NCBI GenBank assembly: GCA_029262005.1
Contig: JAJDAG010000194.1
Span: 1-33,631 of the forward strand
DNA: 33,631 nt
Source: Candidatus Zhuqueibacterota bacterium
GTDB lineage: Bacteria; Zhuqueibacterota; Zhuqueibacteria; Oceanimicrobiales; Oceanimicrobiaceae
Direction: 5' to 3'
Below the pieces are notes generated by a model. It saw only the letters and a list, made by a program, of their open reading frames with translations. It was not told the DNA's origin and did no database searches. Shown here piece after piece: positions 1-7,611 of this stretch. Made by a program: the position numbers and the translations under genes. Within the stretch, counting starts at the first letter, position 1. Every line of letters begins with the position of its first letter.

Positions 1-525
1 AAAAATTACAGAAAGTGGTGCATTTGCAGACAGACATTTTTTTATTTCGTCAAATCTATATTTTAGTGTCTCGGTAACAATCCCATCAAGTCCGATTTTT
101 TCAAGTGAAATTTCACTAAACTCTTTTTTTAAAAACTCATCTTCTTTTGCTCCACTTGAGCTATCATCAAATTTAATTTTATCAGCTTTTGAAAATGATA
201 TTTCAGCTTCATTCCTAATAATTTTCCATTTATCAAATGCAAGAAATTGATTGAAATCTTTGATGAAATTATCTAATTCAGTGAATCGACCAATGAAATT
301 TACAGGTTCGAATAATTTCTTGATACATTTATCTAATTCTGGTGTACCATTAATCATTGCAAGCTTTTCATCTGTGTACATCCACCTTGATGGAAATCCT
401 TGACCATATGAATCATTAAATCCCAAATCATTAAAGAAGCTAACCAATTTTGGCCCTGAACGATATTCAGTTTCTTCGTTAATTAACAATCTTAATTTTT
501 CTAGTGATTTGTCCTGAAGAATCAT
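1..525 (-). CDS. Abortive-infection-family protein, N-terminal part (cut by window edge)
   Basis: The reading frame starts at ATG 525, behind a GAAGGA ribosome site, and stays open for 175 codons to the window edge, so the C-terminus is missing. The N-terminus (TEYRSGPKLVSFFNDLGF, then SYGQGFPSRWMYT and NGTPELDKCIKKLF) resembles proteins annotated as abortive infection family, which usually carry an Abi_C domain further on; that part is not visible here. The family is associated with phage defence, but the biochemical activity is not established. It lies directly behind an attC site, in the same direction as the next two genes, so it is read as the first gene of the second integron cassette. 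Family assignment is from memory of the sequence pattern. Confidence 0.72.
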   Translation of the reverse strand, partial: MILQDKSLEKLRLLINEETEYRSGPKLVSFFNDLGFNDSYGQGFPSRWMYTDEKLAMINGTPELDKCIKKLFEPVNFIGRFTELDNFIKDFNQFLAFDKWKIIRNEAEISFSKADKIKFDDSSSGAKEDEFLKKEFSEISLEKIGLDGIVTETLKYRFDEIKKCLSANAPLSVIF

Positions 526-578
526 TTAGTCCTTCTCTGTCTGAGTTTTAAATCTCAATAATCGAATTAGTACCAACC

Positions 579-706
579 ACATAACACGGGCGTCACTTGC
601 GCGAAAGGAAAAAGCACGGAACACCCTGAAAACACAGGACTTGAAAAGTGCATAAAACTCTAAAATCACGCATCAGCTTTCGCGTCAAGTGAACGCAAAG
701 TTAGAG
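579..706 (-). other. attC recombination site of the first integron cassette
   Basis: Read on the minus strand the order is R'' CTCTAAC, a short spacer, L'' GCGTTCACTTGACGCGAAAG, a loop of about 70 bases, L' CTTTCGCGCAAGTGACG, spacer CCCGT, and R' GTTATGT. L'' and L' pair fully except for two single extra bases, both in L''. Two extrahelical bases on one arm between unpaired spacers is the known structural mark of attC sites, and 128 bp is within their size range. The site begins 7 bases after the stop codon of the nuclease-like gene. R' departs by one base from GTTRRRY. Confidence 0.9.
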
Positions 707-712
707 CCAGAC

Positions 713-1645
713 TTACCCACCGACCTTTTGATAGGCCATTTCTATAAATTGTTTGGCAGTTTCAAAATCTTCTTCCGACTTAACAGTCATTTCAAAGTTA
801 CCTGTACCGAAATGTCCGATATCAGTTACATCTCTTGAAATCGGCGGTTGGCTTTCTATTTCCTTTGGATTTAGCTTAAGGTACAGCAGGACTTTTTGTC
901 GATGTACTTCCATGCACATAATATTTTGTGAAATCTTGTAGGCCACATAGAGCTTCTTCGGAGTTTCTTCTATTTGAGGATCAAGCCCTAAAGTGAACTC
1001 CTGAATCAGCTGTACAATTTCTCTTATCTTCTCTGACTTACCTTTTATGTGCTGCTCAAACGTATAAATCCCTGTTGCTCGAGTCATCGCCGCTTTCTTG
1101 CCTGCGGAGACCATAACAGGATTCTTGTCTGAGCCATCAGAGCTGACAGGTGAGTATCCCTTTTGAAAAATCTGTTCCAAATAAAGCGTTGAGTTCTTGA
1201 ACAGCCGGTACTTCCAAAGTTCGATATTGATTCCCATTAATTGGACTGCGTGCAAGTCATATCTTTTGTAATTTGGTGCAATACAGATTACTCTAATATC
1301 TGACCAGTCTATCTCGACATTATTTCCTAACTTCTTCTGGACGGCAATTTCAAAGTCTCCACGGTGGTCGTGTAGCCAAGAAAGGTAAAATAAGCTCTGG
1401 TTGATTAGCTCTGAAGATTCAACCTTTTTATATTCGATAATCACTGGGTTATTGTCTTCGGAAATCGCCAGCGAATCAATCCTGCCCGCGTGTTGTTGGC
1501 CAGTAGCAAATTCCGAAGCGACAAACCGACAATTAAACACTGGTTGCAGGTTTTTCTCGATTAGGCTCTGCAGAACTTTCTCAGTGGTAAAATCGGTTTG
1601 CTCAATGGGATTGAGTTGTCCGTTTGTTATCTCAAATATGGGCAC
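713..1645 (-). CDS. PD-(D/E)XK nuclease-like protein (DUF5655/COG3586 type)
   Basis: A 310-aa protein. Residues 55-73 hold GRIDSLAI followed by PVIIEYKK, giving D57, E71 and K73 in the D-x13-E-x-K spacing of PD-(D/E)XK nucleases. The family is often annotated as DUF5655 or, probably wrongly, as a predicted transport protein. The start is GTG 1645, behind GAAAGG; no better ATG precedes the conserved N-terminus. It follows the DUF3800 gene after 19 bp, so the two are probably co-transcribed, and it is followed at once by an attC. Because no attC lies between them, both genes sit in one cassette. DNA or RNA cleavage in a defence role is inferred; the substrate is unknown. Confidence 0.78.
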   Translation of the reverse strand: MPIFEITNGQLNPIEQTDFTTEKVLQSLIEKNLQPVFNCRFVASEFATGQQHAGRIDSLAISEDNNPVIIEYKKVESSELINQSLFYLSWLHDHRGDFEIAVQKKLGNNVEIDWSDIRVICIAPNYKRYDLHAVQLMGINIELWKYRLFKNSTLYLEQIFQKGYSPVSSDGSDKNPVMVSAGKKAAMTRATGIYTFEQHIKGKSEKIREIVQLIQEFTLGLDPQIEETPKKLYVAYKISQNIMCMEVHRQKVLLYLKLNPKEIESQPPISRDVTDIGHFGTGNFEMTVKSEEDFETAKQFIEMAYQKVGG

Positions 1646-1664
1646 GACTATGTTTTACCTTTCA

Positions 1665-2543
1665 CTATGTTCCGTCGTTCTTAGTAGCTTTCACAGGAGC
1701 CTTATCGTAAGGATGCTGTGGTTCATACGGCCAGAAGTTAATTGGGTTTTTGGGATTTGGAGTATACAGTCTTTTGCGTGATTTAAGACTAACTCCCAAA
1801 TGATTCATTTTGCAATAGTCAATAAGTTCTTTTAAGATTTCAAATCTACACAACTCTTTGTTTGAGAAGCTATCTACTTTGTTGTCGGTCAAGAGCTGAA
1901 GTTGCTTACTTGTGGTATTGTGCCACTGACAGTATTTCGAATATTGATTAATCGAGAATACACTGATTCCAGCAAAAAGGTCGGCAACTTGACAACAAGG
2001 GTAAGCATGTGAGTCGATCTGCTTAAAGGTTTTTATGTAATAATTATTCTCGGAAAATGTCCCACCAAATAATGGTGATGCAAACAACTCCTTCCATTGG
2101 CCGACGTTTTGCAAACAGTCATTGATTGTATCCCAATCAATCTCCAAGCGTTTGTCAGGTCGAACGTGCCAAGTTGAGCCTTTCTCTCGTTTGGTCATCA
2201 AAGATTTTAAAAGGTGGAAAAACATTCTTCCAAAATTGTCCGTATCATCACGTCTCTGTACACTATGTCGTGAGTCGTGAGTGTCCCAAATTATGACATC
2301 AAGACGTAGATTCGTTGACTGAACTTGCGGCAACAAATAGCCAAGGATTTTTTTTGAACACAATTTGTGTTTTGCATTCTTTAGCTTATTCCACTTTAAT
2401 TCTTTTACACTGGAGTCTTTGAGAATATCCGAGAGATTACTATTCAACTCTTCGTAATATTTTCTATTGAATGATAAGGCTCCAATACTCCGATACCTTT
2501 CGGCGCTAATGTAGCTTTCATCGGAAAATACGACATATTCCAT
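1665..2543 (-). CDS. DUF3800 family protein
   Basis: A 292-aa protein starting at ATG 2543 with AAAGGA upstream. The N-terminal FSDES (D8, E9) and the later QVADLFAGI with its Asp are the conserved acidic positions of DUF3800, a family thought to have an RNase H-like fold and often found in defence islands and on mobile elements. It is the first gene after attI, where an integron promoter would express it best. Its partner in the cassette is the nuclease-like gene 19 bp downstream. The C-terminus is rich in Pro and Lys. The family call is fairly sure; the function is not known. Confidence 0.75.
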   Translation of the reverse strand: MEYVVFSDESYISAERYRSIGALSFNRKYYEELNSNLSDILKDSSVKELKWNKLKNAKHKLCSKKILGYLLPQVQSTNLRLDVIIWDTHDSRHSVQRRDDTDNFGRMFFHLLKSLMTKREKGSTWHVRPDKRLEIDWDTINDCLQNVGQWKELFASPLFGGTFSENNYYIKTFKQIDSHAYPCCQVADLFAGISVFSINQYSKYCQWHNTTSKQLQLLTDNKVDSFSNKELCRFEILKELIDYCKMNHLGVSLKSRKRLYTPNPKNPINFWPYEPQHPYDKAPVKATKNDGT

Positions 2544-2562
2544 TTTACCAGTCCTTTGGTAG

Positions 2563-2569
2563 CTCTAAC
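2563..2569 (-). other. attI core / attI-cassette junction
   Basis: On the minus strand this reads GTTAGAG, a GTTRRRY-like core, 20 bases before the first cassette gene and on the integrase side of it. It is the exact complement of the R'' box (CTCTAAC) at the far end of the cassette. This is expected if crossover occurred between G and TT and the excised circle rebuilt a matching R' box. The full attI should extend towards intI (about 2570-2660). The junction is supported by sequence logic; no experiment is visible. Confidence 0.8.
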
Positions 2570-2580
2570 TTGTGGATCAG

Positions 2581-2680
2581 TGGAAAATTTTCCATGCGAT
2601 CAATTCATATGGATGGAAAATTTTCCACCTATCGCATGGCATATATGTTAAAAGTGGAAAAAATGCTTGACTTTTTCCAC
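2581..2680. promoter_or_regulatory. Three operator-like GTGGAAAA palindromes in the attI/intI region
   Basis: The 14-base perfect palindrome TGGAAAATTTTCCA occurs at 2581-2594 and 2614-2627. A third related dyad, GTGGAAAAA and TTTTTCCAC, spans 2654-2680 and covers the likely intI -35 box. An outer inverted repeat (CCATGCGAT at 2592-2600, ATCGCATGG at 2631-2639) joins the first two. They could bind a repressor of intI or be accessory integrase sites in attI. No E. coli-type LexA box is seen. Confidence 0.6.
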
Positions 2681-2695
2681 CTATTATTTTATTAG
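2667..2695 (+). promoter_or_regulatory. intI: Probable intI promoter
   Basis: TTGACT at 2667-2672 and TATTAG at 2690-2695 are spaced by 17 bp and lie 45-70 bp before the integrase start. The -35 box lies inside the right half of a GTGGAAAAA/TTTTTCCAC dyad, so a protein bound there would block transcription. Confidence 0.5.
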
Positions 2696-2708
2696 GATAA
2701 GGTGTTAC

Positions 2709-2762
2709 ATGGAAACAAAACAAGATAATTGTTACGAATATGAAAAACAAGCAAAAGTTTAG
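2709..2762 (+). CDS. 17-aa leader peptide overlapping the intI start
   Basis: ATG 2709 has a strong ribosome site (AGGATAAGG) while the intI ATG at 2740 has none. The short frame reads [17 protein letters not shown] and stops at 2760-2762, 20 bases inside intI in another frame. Translation of intI may therefore depend on ribosomes ending or reinitiating from this frame. This is an inference from ribosome-site strength only. Confidence 0.35.
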   Translation: METKQDNCYEYEKQAKV

Positions 2763-3750
2763 ACCCAATCCTGAGGCGCGGCTGCTGGATCAAGTCAGGG
2801 AGGTGCTGCGTTACCACCATTATGCCTATCGCACGGAACAGACATACTGCGAGTGGATCGTCCGCTATGTCAAATTCCACAAAGCCAGGAAACATCCGCG
2901 TGACATGGGCAAGCCTGAAATTGAGGCATTCCTGAGTCATCTGGCGACACACAGCAACGTGGCGGCTTCAACCCGGCGTCAGGCCATGCACGCATTGCTG
3001 TTTCTCTACCAGAAGGTACTGGATATACCCATAAGCGATGAAATATCTCCAATAAAGGCCCGGCGAAACAAACGTCCGCCCATCGTTTTGACTCAGGCCG
3101 AGGTACAGGCTGTTTTGGCACAGATGAGTGGCATCCACGCTCTGATGGCCCGCATTTTATATGGTGGCGGTCTGCGTCTCATGGAATGCATTCGCCTGCG
3201 CACGCAGGACATCGACTTTCACAGGAACAAAATTTATGTGCGCGATGGTAAGGGCGGCAAGGATAGGGTGGCTCTGCTTCCGCTCAGTCTGCACGAGCCA
3301 TTGCGGTCGCACCTCGGCAAGGTCAGGCAACTGCATGAACAGGATCTCGCGGGCGGTTACGCCGAAGCCTACCTGCCGCACGCGCTCTCCAGAAAATATT
3401 CATCGGCCGCAAGAGAGTTCGGTTGGCAGTACTTATTTCCTGCTAAAAAGGTGAGCGAGGACCCGCGCTCAGGCGTGATTCGCCGGCATCACGTGCTCGA
3501 GTCGGGCTTACAGAAAGCGGTGAAGACGGCTGTCCGTCGTGCAGACATTGAAAAACACGTTGGCTGCCATACTCTGCGTCACAGCTTTGCGACGCATTTG
3601 CTCGAAAAGGGCATCAACATCAGGGTGGTGCAAGAGTTGATGGGCCACGCGGATGTCAAGACTACGGAGATTTATACACATGTGATGCAAAAGAATCTTG
3701 ACGAAGTCAGAAGCCCGTTGGACATAATCCTGGATAAGGACTTAACATGA
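2740..3750 (+). CDS. intI: Integron integrase (tyrosine recombinase)
   Basis: A 336-aa protein, nearly the length of IntI1 (337). It has the N-terminal core-binding domain (about 14-95) and the catalytic domain (about 112-325). The tyrosine-recombinase residues are R146, K171, H277, R280, H303 and nucleophile Y312. The stretch at 221-262, including FGWQYLFPA and [11 protein letters not shown], is the extra segment that separates integron integrases from XerC/D. The protein would recombine attC hairpins with attI. It is divergent from the cassettes on its left, the usual integron layout. ATG 2740 fits the IntI N-terminus but has a poor ribosome site. All key residues are present, so the enzyme should be active. 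Confidence 0.97.
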   Translation: MKNKQKFRPNPEARLLDQVREVLRYHHYAYRTEQTYCEWIVRYVKFHKARKHPRDMGKPEIEAFLSHLATHSNVAASTRRQAMHALLFLYQKVLDIPISDEISPIKARRNKRPPIVLTQAEVQAVLAQMSGIHALMARILYGGGLRLMECIRLRTQDIDFHRNKIYVRDGKGGKDRVALLPLSLHEPLRSHLGKVRQLHEQDLAGGYAEAYLPHALSRKYSSAAREFGWQYLFPAKKVSEDPRSGVIRRHHVLESGLQKAVKTAVRRADIEKHVGCHTLRHSFATHLLEKGINIRVVQELMGHADVKTTEIYTHVMQKNLDEVRSPLDIILDKDLT

Positions 3751-3759
3751 CCTTACTGG

Positions 3760-3784
3760 ATTCCCGCCGAAGTCATGCGGGAAT
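3760..3784 (+). terminator. Hairpin just after intI
   Basis: ATTCCCGC at 3760-3767 and GCGGGAAT at 3777-3784 form an 8-bp stem with a 9-base loop ten bases after the intI stop. No T-run follows, so it may be a dispersed palindromic repeat rather than a true terminator. Confidence 0.35.
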
Positions 3785-3828
3785 GACACCGTGGCTTAGG
3801 GACGGTCCGACACCAAACACTATAACCA

Positions 3829-3969
3829 GTCATTTCGAACCCGGCGTTTTTTAGCGGGTGTGAGAAATCTGCCGAAGAATAAGGGTTTCTTTTTACCCAA
3901 AACGTCATTACAAAACCCGAAAATCGCGCTGCCACAGATTTTTCGCCTAATAAACAGGCTAGAAATGAC
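3829..3969. repeat. Imperfect inverted-repeat element in gene-free DNA
   Basis: GTCATTTC at 3829-3836 and GAAATGAC at 3962-3969 bound about 140 bp that contain further short dyads (ACCCG/CGGGT). It resembles small dispersed repeats seen between genes. The stretch from 3785 to 4254 shows no convincing gene; a motif near 4081-4103 (CGTGAGGTTCGTGCCTTTCG) looks like another common intergenic repeat. Confidence 0.35.
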
Positions 3970-4254
3970 AAAATGGAGAGGGAATGCTCAAAACAGCCGG
4001 TGTAAGCACATCCGGTAAAGTACAATTAAGCCACAAACTATAAAATGCAGCTTGATTGACACCATTGTTTTGCCTTTTTTCGTGAGGTTCGTGCCTTTCG
4101 TGGTTAAAGAACCGCATCCGTCCAGCCCAACTGCCCGCAAACTGCGGTTGAATAAACTTCAAGCCGATAAGGATAATCAATATTAGCGCCTACACCAGAA
4201 GATTTTCATCAAAGACAGGTAGCCGATGTAGAAAGTCACGGGCTGTTTGCACAA

Positions 4255-4733
4255 ATACCTTTGATAATTGCTTGCGGTCAAGCGTCCTTTGGTTAAAGTT
4301 ATTAGCCGTTCGTCACGGATATGTGAGAGCTCTAAAAAGTCCTTCGATGTTTGCTTACGGTCAAGCGTGCGTTGGTTAAAGTTATTTGCCGTTCGTCACG
4401 GATATGCGAGAGCTGTAAAAAGTCCTTCGATGTTTGCTTACGGTCAAGCGTGCGTTGGTTAAAGTTATTTACCGTTCGTCACGGATATGTGAGAGCTGTA
4501 AAAAGTCCTTCGATGTTTGCTTGCGGTCAAGCGTGCGTTGGTTAAAGTTATTTGCCGTTCGTCACGGATATCTGAGAGCTGTAAAAAGTCCTTCGATGTT
4601 TGCTTGCGGTCAAGCGTGCGTTGGTTAAAGTTATTAGCCGTTCGTCACGGATATGTGAGAGCTGTAAAAAGTCCTTCGATGTTTGCTTGCGGTCAAGCGT
4701 CCCTTCATCAAAGTTAGTAGCCATTCGTCATGA
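4255..4733. repeat. 83-bp tandem repeat array
   Basis: GCTTRCGGTCAAGCG recurs at 4270, 4353, 4436, 4519, 4602 and 4685, an exact 83-bp period. There are five full units, a partial sixth to about 4733, and the tail of an earlier unit from about 4255. Units differ at only a few bases, mostly near the ends of the array. Each holds two or three small dyads: GCTTG/CAAGC, CCGT/ACGG and TCAC/GTGA. As 83 is not a multiple of 3, the overlapping open frames shift from unit to unit and are unlikely to be genes. There are no variable spacers, so it is not CRISPR. Confidence 0.9.
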
Positions 4734-5113
4734 TCCCTCAAATCATGATGCCGCCACCGGGTATTATGCAGACCAGCAAGCCCCACTTGATGGCCAGGCC
4801 ATCGAACGGATGCCACCCGTCTACCGGGATGCATCGCCTATGGCCGCGAGCAAGTTCGCAACCAAACCGGCGAGCGCATTGATGCTGGTTGCGGCTGGTT
4901 CGTGCCGCCAGGAGACGGCCAAATCCAGCGTCATTCCTGTGCCCGCACCGTTCAGATCGATTAAAACCGGAAGGCGATTTATAAATTATTCATACAATTG
5001 ACAAACTTTTACTTGATTTTAACGCAAAAACACATTATCAAAAGTATATGTTATAATTACCCGCTATTAATTAATTTATGTATTCACTGTACAGAAACAA
5101 AAGGAGATGTTTT
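4734..5113 (+). promoter_or_regulatory. Gene-free stretch with probable promoter of the oxidase
   Basis: No gene is supported in 4734-5000. TATAAT at 5052-5057 lies in AT-rich DNA 57 bp before the oxidase start and is a plausible -10 box. No clear -35 stands 17 bp upstream; TTGATT (5013-5018) and TTGACA (4998-5003) are offset. AGGAG precedes ATG 5114. Confidence 0.35.
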
Positions 5114-7111
5114 ATGAATATTGGAAGTTACCGTTATTTTCACGGCATAGTCATGGTTGTTCTAGGGACACTGCTATGTAGTCCTTTGACCGCGGGAGAA
5201 GTTGCTGTTAAGCGAACACCCGTGCAACCACTGGTTGCAAATGACATCAATCCAAGCCCCACAACTGTTGAAGTTATTTTAACCGCAACAGAGCACGGCT
5301 ATGACTTCGGTTCCGGCCAGGAGACAATGGTCTACACTTACAATGGCAGCATTCCCGGCCCGACCATCGTAGCCAACCTTGGCGACACTTTGATTGTGCA
5401 CTTCACCAACAATCTGCCGGAAGCAACAACAATCCATTGGCACGGTTCCGAACTGCCTGCAGCAATGGATGGCAGCCATATTGCGCAAAACCCAATTCCA
5501 CCCGGTGGCACATTTCGCTATGAGTTTAAGCTCCTGCGGGCCACACTCTCATGGTTTCATCCCCATATTCGTACTCACGTTCAAGTAGAGAAAGGCCTTT
5601 ACGGCATGCTGCTGGTGCACGACCCTGACCAGAATGCAAGTCTCGGCCTGCCTGAAAATGAACATGTGCTGGTATTAGACGATATTCTTCTGGATGACGC
5701 AGCGCAAGTAGCCGAAGCTTTTCCGGCTGACCCACTTGAAAACACCCTGACTCAGGTAAATGGCAGGGAAGGAAACAGTTTGCTGGTCAATGGTAAGACT
5801 GCCTTTGCAGACACCATTGCCAACGGCGTTCCCCACAGGCTGAGGATCGCCAATGTAGCAAATGCCCGGTTTATGCGTGTATCCATTCGTGGCCATCGTA
5901 TGTGGCGTATTGGTGGAGATGGTGGCTTGCTTGAAACCCCTATCGAAATCCAGCCCGTCGAACAGGTCGCAGACCCGGAGAACCCGGACAATATGATCTC
6001 GGATCCGGATATCACCAAAGGCCTGTTGCTGTCACCGGCAGAACGCGCTGATATTGTTTTCACGCCAATGGTTAACGATTCTATCGTGATTGAATGGCAT
6101 GACATTGCGCGTGGACGACATTCGGCGTCCTACGACTCAACCGGCGCCATCGCTCTCGGGCACGATCATCACGACGGCCACCATCCACCACAAACGCTGG
6201 CTGTATTGTATTTGGATGGAACCTCAGATTCAGAATACATCCCACCCACTTCTTTGCGCAGCATTAACAAAATCAGTGCCGATGGCGCAGCCAAAATACC
6301 GGTTATGTTTGGTCACTCATTGCCGGACTCTGCAGGCAACGTGACATTTTTTGCGCAAATGAAAGATGGAAAACCACTTCCCATGGATAAAGTAACTCCC
6401 GAGGACGCACCCAAAGTGAATATCGGTGATGTAAGAATTTGGGAAGTAAACAACATGACCGGCGGCATGCACAATTTTCACTCACACGGATTTCATTTTC
6501 AACTCATCGAAACCGAGTATTTGGACATGGATAATCCGGCAAGCAATCGTGTGGTTCCGGCAGAATACCTTGAAGACAAAGACACGATTCTACTTTTTGC
6601 CAGACCTGGCGCCAAAGGACGCAGCCGCACCATCACCCGCCTGGCTGTCTGGTTTGATGATGCCGGCCGTGAAGCTCAAATCGTGGCAGAGGGTAAGGAG
6701 CCAACGGCGTCCAGTTCAGGCGGCTGGTTGTTTCACTGCCATATTCTTGAACATGCCGCAAGAGGCATGATGAGTTTTCTGCAAGTAATAGACAACGAAA
6801 CATTTGTTGAGGGAGGGTTGGCCTCGGTGCCCGAGACTTATTACCTTCAACAAAATTATCCAAATCCATTCAATCCCGAGACCAAAATCCGCTTCGAATT
6901 GCCTCAAGGTAACCGTGTGTTAGTTAAGGTATATAATATACTTGGCGCGGAAGTAGGCACATTGCTTGACGAGCAATTAGACGCAGGCATTCATGAAGTG
7001 AGCTGGGATGGCAAAGATACCAACGGCATTGCCATGGCTTCAGGGCTTTATTTTTACCAGCTACGTGTCGGCGAAGTATCGCAAGTTCGAAAAATGAGCC
7101 TTGTCCGCTAG
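5114..7111 (+). CDS. Secreted multicopper oxidase with C-terminal sorting domain
   Basis: A 665-aa protein. ATG 5114 is preferred to an upstream in-frame ATG (5078) because AGGAG lies just before it and a signal peptide follows (IVMVVLGTLLCSPLTAG). The copper ligands of laccase-type oxidases are all present: HWH (108-110), HPH (149-151), HNFHSH (453-458) and HCHILEHAARGM (541-552), the last with the axial Met of the type 1 site. Oxidation of a phenol or metal ion with reduction of O2 to water is the family reaction; the substrate is unknown. A His-rich loop (HDHHDGHH, about 350-357) may bind extra copper. Residues 573-665 form a T9SS-like sorting domain (YPNPFNPETKIRFELP, ending KMSLVR), so it is probably exported to the cell surface. 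Confidence 0.93.
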   Translation: MNIGSYRYFHGIVMVVLGTLLCSPLTAGEVAVKRTPVQPLVANDINPSPTTVEVILTATEHGYDFGSGQETMVYTYNGSIPGPTIVANLGDTLIVHFTNNLPEATTIHWHGSELPAAMDGSHIAQNPIPPGGTFRYEFKLLRATLSWFHPHIRTHVQVEKGLYGMLLVHDPDQNASLGLPENEHVLVLDDILLDDAAQVAEAFPADPLENTLTQVNGREGNSLLVNGKTAFADTIANGVPHRLRIANVANARFMRVSIRGHRMWRIGGDGGLLETPIEIQPVEQVADPENPDNMISDPDITKGLLLSPAERADIVFTPMVNDSIVIEWHDIARGRHSASYDSTGAIALGHDHHDGHHPPQTLAVLYLDGTSDSEYIPPTSLRSINKISADGAAKIPVMFGHSLPDSAGNVTFFAQMKDGKPLPMDKVTPEDAPKVNIGDVRIWEVNNMTGGMHNFHSHGFHFQLIETEYLDMDNPASNRVVPAEYLEDKDTILLFARPGAKGRSRTITRLAVWFDDAGREAQIVAEGKEPTASSSGGWLFHCHILEHAARGMMSFLQVIDNETFVEGGLASVPETYYLQQNYPNPFNPETKIRFELPQGNRVLVKVYNILGAEVGTLLDEQLDAGIHEVSWDGKDTNGIAMASGLYFYQLRVGEVSQVRKMSLVR

Positions 7112-7150
7112 GGCTTTCCGAATAATCAACAACTTGGCCTTGATGTTCTG

Positions 7151-7179
7151 CAAAGGCGGCGTGTCTATTTGCCGCCGCC
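7151..7179 (+). terminator. GC-rich hairpin after the oxidase gene
   Basis: GGCGGC (7155-7160) and GCCGCC (7171-7176) can pair around a ten-base loop, 40 bases after the oxidase stop. No T-run follows. It may separate the oxidase from the PqqD-like gene, whose transcription could use TTGACA at 7216-7221 as a -35. Confidence 0.3.
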
Positions 7180-7280
7180 CTTGCAGGACGACCGGCCTTG
7201 CAAGGCGACATTTTTGTTGACAATGAGCGCAATGCAGGTGGCTCTTTAGGGATATGTTTTTTCTTGGGTGGTCAGATGTT

Positions 7281-7571
7281 ATGCAAAACAAGATAAACGA
7301 TTCCACATTTCTGGTCAAAAAGCCCGGATTCACCACAACAGTTCTGCCGAATGGCAACTGGGTATTCTTTGACGAGGAAAACAACAAAGTGGTGGTAATG
7401 AGTGCAACCGCAGGCATTTTCTGGGAATTATGTTCCGGCGTGCCGGATCTTGGGGAACTCACAAAACAGATTGCCGCGCTTTATCCAGACGTCAAGGCCA
7501 CAACAATCCGCAAAGATGTGCAGAACATAATACCGCAGCTCTTCCAAAATGACTTGTTGACAATGAAATAA
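7281..7571 (+). CDS. PqqD-like protein (stand-alone RiPP recognition element type)
   Basis: About 96 aa from ATG 7281; an in-frame ATG at 7254 would add nine residues but has a badly placed ribosome site. The pattern TVLPNGNWVFFDEENNKVVV, then SATAGIFWELCSG and YPDVKATTIRKDVQ, is typical of the PqqD family. In PQQ, lasso-peptide and radical-SAM peptide pathways these small winged-helix proteins bind the leader of a precursor peptide and present it to enzymes. It stands first in a tight set followed by a short peptide, an HPr-kinase-like protein and a nucleotidyltransferase. The fold call is firm; a role in peptide modification is inferred from the neighbours. Confidence 0.85.
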   Translation: MQNKINDSTFLVKKPGFTTTVLPNGNWVFFDEENNKVVVMSATAGIFWELCSGVPDLGELTKQIAALYPDVKATTIRKDVQNIIPQLFQNDLLTMK

Positions 7572-7611
7572 GTATTTCGTACTGTGCCATTGACCTTAAA
7601 AGGAGGAAGTT

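Noticed and set aside
2654-2680. E. coli-type LexA box upstream of intI
   Set aside because: The dyad is GTGGAAAAA/TTTTTCCAC, not CTGT-N8-ACAG; a phylum-specific repressor site remains possible.
1-3750. Clinical class 1 integron
   Set aside because: The integrase is clearly different from IntI1 in sequence, there is no sul1/qacE region, and the setting is chromosomal with AT-rich cassettes and no resistance genes.
4255-4733. CRISPR array
   Set aside because: The 83-bp units are nearly identical along their whole length; there are no variable spacers and no cas genes.
4268-5001. Series of overlapping 64-133-codon frames on the + strand
   Set aside because: They restart every 83 bp because the repeat length is not a multiple of three; they have no ribosome sites and are shadows of the tandem repeat.
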